A stretch of 64,000 nucleotides of DNA from assembly GCA_039545355.1 (NCBI GenBank), contig BCJJ01000004.1, positions 186,001 through 250,000 of the forward strand, written 5' to 3'. The DNA is from Trichosporon coremiiforme (Eukaryota; Basidiomycota; Tremellomycetes; Trichosporonales; Trichosporonaceae). Position 1 is the stretch's first letter; each line of letters opens with the position of its first letter. Shown here one piece after another: positions 61,060 to 64,000 of the stretch. A program made the translations under genes and the position numbers. The notes beneath the pieces are model-generated. The model was given only the letters and a program-made list of their open reading frames with translations, was not told where the DNA came from and did not search any database.

Positions 61060-62919
61060 ATGTCGTCCGATGGCGAAGACGACTTTTTCTACGACGACGT
61101 CGACGAGTTCGACGAGGACGACTATGTCGACACCAGTGAGTTGCCAGTAGCCTCCACTCCGTGATAGTAGTGCTTACTCATTCAGACATGGATTCGGAGA
61201 CGGAGCCTGACGACTTCGATGTCATGAGCCCCACTGTTGAAGGTAAGCGAGCTTTCCCGCATGTAAGCTAACTGCTGCAGAGGCTCCGGCCAAGAAGCCT
61301 TACGACGTCGACTACAAGGTCCACTCCCCACAGGAGATCAAGGACATGCAGAAGAAGGAGATCAAGAAGGTGCAAGACCTGCTCGAGGTTCCTGTAAGTG
61401 GCATAGCCCTGTGTGTTGCTGACGTTAGGCATCTTCCGCAGCGATTCTGCTCCGCTACTACTCCTGGAACTCGGAGAAGCTCCAGGAGGAGTTTTGGACC
61501 GACCCCGCCAAGTCAATGGAGGCTGCGGGACTGCCCCCTCGGGGATCTCCTAGCACGTCCACTCTCGGACTTCCCCCCGCATCGGCGCCGTTACAGAGCC
61601 GAAACCCTTTCCGACGCCAGCTGACCGGTGAGGAGGAGCCTTTCGACTGTCCCATCTGTTGCTGCGACTACCCGCCGGAGGAGTTCGATTCTGCCACGTT
61701 CGCGTTAAGCTGCGGGCACCGCTTCTGCAAGATGTGCTGGAAGGAGTACATTACGGGCAAGGTCAAGGGCGAAGGAGAGAGCGCCTCCATTCAATGCATG
61801 GAGAACGGCTGCAACCGGGTGGTCCGCGAGGAAGTCGTCGACGCAGTCGTCGAACCGGCTGTATCTGCCAGGTAGGTTTAGCCGTAATCCACCACTCTGA
61901 CACGTAGGTACCATGAACTGCTCAACGCCGCCTTTGTTGCCGACTCGCCCAACCTCAGATGGTGCCCTCACCCCGGATGCGAGTACGCGGTCGAGTGCAA
62001 CCAGGCGCCGCCCCGTATGCTTGACAGGCTCGTTCCTACGGTTGAGTGCAAGTGCGGACACCCCATGTGCTTCGGGTGCGGCTACGCGGACGACCACCGC
62101 CCGGTGCTGTGCCGCATCGTGAAGAAGTGGGAGAAGAAGTGCGCGGACGACTCGGAGACTGCCAACTGGCTTAATGCACACACGAAGGAGTGCGTCAAGT
62201 GTCAGTCCACCATTGAGAAGAACGGTGGATGCAAGTGGGTATCTGGGTTTAGCACAGAAAGCTGACGGCAGCCACATGACGTGCAAGAAGTGCAAGTACG
62301 AGTTCTGTTGGGTGTGCATGGGTGCCTGGAGCGAACACGGCAACAGCTGGTACCAGTGCAACCGTTACGATGAGAAGTCCGGCGTCGACGCTCGTGACCA
62401 ACAAGCCAAGTCGCGTGCCAGCTTGGAGCGCTACCTGCACTACTTCAACCGTTGGGCGAACCACGACCAAAGTGCCAAGCTCGACGCCGACTTCTACAAG
62501 TCCACAGAGAAGAAGATGGAGGAGATGCAGAACACCGGCAATCTCTCGTGGATCGAGGTTCAGTTCGCCAAGGAAGCCGTTAGTACCGTCATCAAGAGCC
62601 GAATCCTCCTCAAGTGGTCGTACTGCATGGCATTCTATCTCAAGCGCAACAACATGACTGAGCTATTCGAGGACAACCAGCGTGACCTCGAGGCTGCTGT
62701 CGAGAACCTCTCGTACCTCCTGGAATCGAACATGGCTGAGCAGCCCATTGCTGAGATCCGTTCGAAGGTGACCAACCAAGCTGTATGTTTATTGATCCTC
62801 GCTCCATGCGTGAAACACAGCTGACATTTCAGGCCTACGTCCAGAAGCGACACGACATTCTTCTTGATGACACCCTGAGGGGCTACCTTGAGCGCCGATG
62901 GGAGTTCAACGTCGACTAA
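61060..62919 (+). CDS. ariadne-type RBR E3 ubiquitin ligase
   Basis: Exons 61060-61135, 61186-61242, 61281-61393, 61429-61871, 61908-62234, 62272-62782 and 62833-62919; 537 aa. A very acidic N-terminus (DDFFYDDVDEFDEDDY) and a UBA-like helix (AAILLRYYSWNSEKL) precede RING1 (CPICC ... CGHRFCKMCW), the in-between RING (CPHPGCEYAVE ... CKCGHPMCFGC) and RING2 (CVKCQSTIEKNGGCNHMTC ... CKYEFCWVC). The catalytic Cys is the one in GGCNHM. The C-terminal ariadne helices (ASLERYLHYFNRWANHDQSA to YLERRWEFNVD) are present. The full ariadne layout indicates a HECT-like RBR ligase, probably activated by neddylated cullin complexes as known for ARIH1. Fungal homologs include Hel1. Confidence 0.93.
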
Positions 62920-63372
62920 TACCTCTCTCTCAGTGAACCCGGTCGACCCCATTACATAGGCCGATGGTTCTTGCCTTGTACATAGCTCCTCCATGTATCT
63001 TATACTGCCATTTTTCTTGCTTTCAGCATGCATTCTACGACGAAGCAACGAGCGCAACGCAGGCCGAGTGTTAGGGCGTAATGTGAACTGGCGCGATGTC
63101 CTCCATAGGGAGGGCGCACATCGTTTGTGACGGGACGGGAGGATCTGGCGCGAAGCGGGGCACCAGATGACTCGCGACTTCCGACATTCAAACGGCTTGC
63201 CACCTTCATATCGATACCTCACACATCCTCACCTCTACCCTACTACCCCAACAACCTCTACTATTCCACACTCCCTCTGACGCTCCTTACGACACTTGCA
63301 CTGTGTCCCCTGTGCCTCAGCTGCTCCTTGCAACACCATTACAACTTCTTGAACTACCCAACACCTTCCACA
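62920..63372. other. intergenic region before the DUF1308-like gene
   Basis: 0.45 kb: ligase 3' flank, then a C/T-rich leader (63190-63372) running into the next ATG. Confidence 0.4.
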
Positions 63373-64000
63373 ATGTCACATGTGGAGGACCTCAAGGCTG
63401 CGGTCCAGGTTATGGAACGCATCACAGAGAGTATCCGCCAATTCGACACATACTCGTTCACCTATATCCCTCCAGTGATCGACAACTCAAGCGGCACTGT
63501 CTGGAAGGGCGATGAGACTCACGGTCTGAGGAAGCTCCTGGAGAAGATCTTCCTCGACGAGACTGCATTCTCACAGGTAGGTTGTGCCTTCCTTGGTGCG
63601 GGCGTTGACGGACCAGATGCTGGCTGATGGTGTCAACCCGCGCGAATCACCCCTTCCCATCGCTCTTGGACACCAGACGTACTGGAACACGATCACCCAC
63701 GCGCGCGGTCCGATCCCTGCTATCCGAACAACGTTCAAGGGGCTCGACAAGAAGGAAGCTTTCGTCGATGTTGTCGCTCAGGGAGGGGCTGAGTGGATCA
63801 GGCTGTACAGCAAGAAGCCCTCTCACTTGATCGCTGAGTTCCGGGAACAAGACTCTTACATTAATTCGGACTGGGAGTCGGAAGACGAAGACTCTGGCTG
63901 CGAGCCCGACAAGGAGCCGTCCCTCGACAACAGCCTCATCCGTACCGTCAACGAGCTTCTCGAAGTCATGCACGCGCAAACCCCCGCACCCGGAGGGATC
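63373..64000 (+). CDS. DUF1308-like protein, 3' partial
   Basis: Exons 63373-63576 and 63617->64000 (40-nt intron). The frame is open at the right edge, giving the first 196 residues. Segments such as FVDVVAQGGAEWIRLYSKKP and LIAEFREQDSYINSDWESED fit the N-terminal part of fungal DUF1308 proteins (related to animal C7orf25), an uncharacterised family. An acidic stretch (SDWESEDEDSGCEPD) follows. The catalytic or binding role is unknown and the domain's C-terminal core lies beyond the window. Confidence 0.75.

Overview
The window is nuclear DNA of a basidiomycete fungus, most likely a tremellomycete yeast (Trichosporonales- or Cryptococcus-like). This is inferred from many very short introns (mostly 33-60 nt, GT..AG, with CTGAC or CTAAC close to the 3' end), G/C-rich codon use, long pyrimidine-rich 5' leaders, and the protein sequences themselves (an RRP3-type helicase, a fungal Cdc24 with a PB1 domain, a homeodomain factor, a Zn2Cys6+PAS factor). 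I saw no tRNA, rRNA, transposon or CRISPR array. Exon boundaries were worked out by hand. For every complete gene model listed as CDS the exon lengths sum to a multiple of three.

Layout. 1-1706: 3' part of a homeodomain protein (+). 5217-7194: Zn2Cys6/PAS transcription factor (+). 7195-12576: gene-poor. 12577-14274: CaMK-type kinase, 13 exons (-), divergent from APN2 (14717-16905, +). 17487-19794: VHS-GAT protein, LSB5-like (+), convergent with COQ6 (19902-21729, -), which is divergent from YAF9 (22125-24478, +). 24479-27000: gene-poor. 29095-32364: CDC24 (+). 33046-33981: MGM101 (+). 34864-43158: a tandem array of three paralogous membrane-glycoprotein genes on the minus strand, one intact and two decayed. 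43159-45300: gene-poor. 46128-49815: YAK1-type kinase (+), convergent with a NIMA/KIN3-type kinase (50455-52839, -). 53726-55228: RRP3 (+). 55539-57547: BTB protein with a split BTB fold (+), convergent with NUP84 (57726-60263, -). 61060-62919: ariadne-type RBR ubiquitin ligase (+). 63373-end: DUF1308-like protein (+, runs off the window).

Most genes are conserved housekeeping or signalling genes: polarity (CDC24), Ca2+ and growth signalling (CaMK, YAK1, NIMA-like kinase), DNA repair (APN2, MGM101), chromatin (YAF9), ubiquinone synthesis (COQ6), nuclear pore (NUP84), rRNA processing (RRP3) and ubiquitination (ariadne). They share no pathway and no operon-like order. The one accessory-looking locus is the 34.9-43.2 kb array. 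Its intact member has a signal peptide, a glycosylated two-part ectodomain, one membrane span and a cytoplasmic tail with a conserved PPxY motif and a repeated T-x-E-E-I-K-x-L-G-x-P motif. This is the best candidate for an undescribed system.
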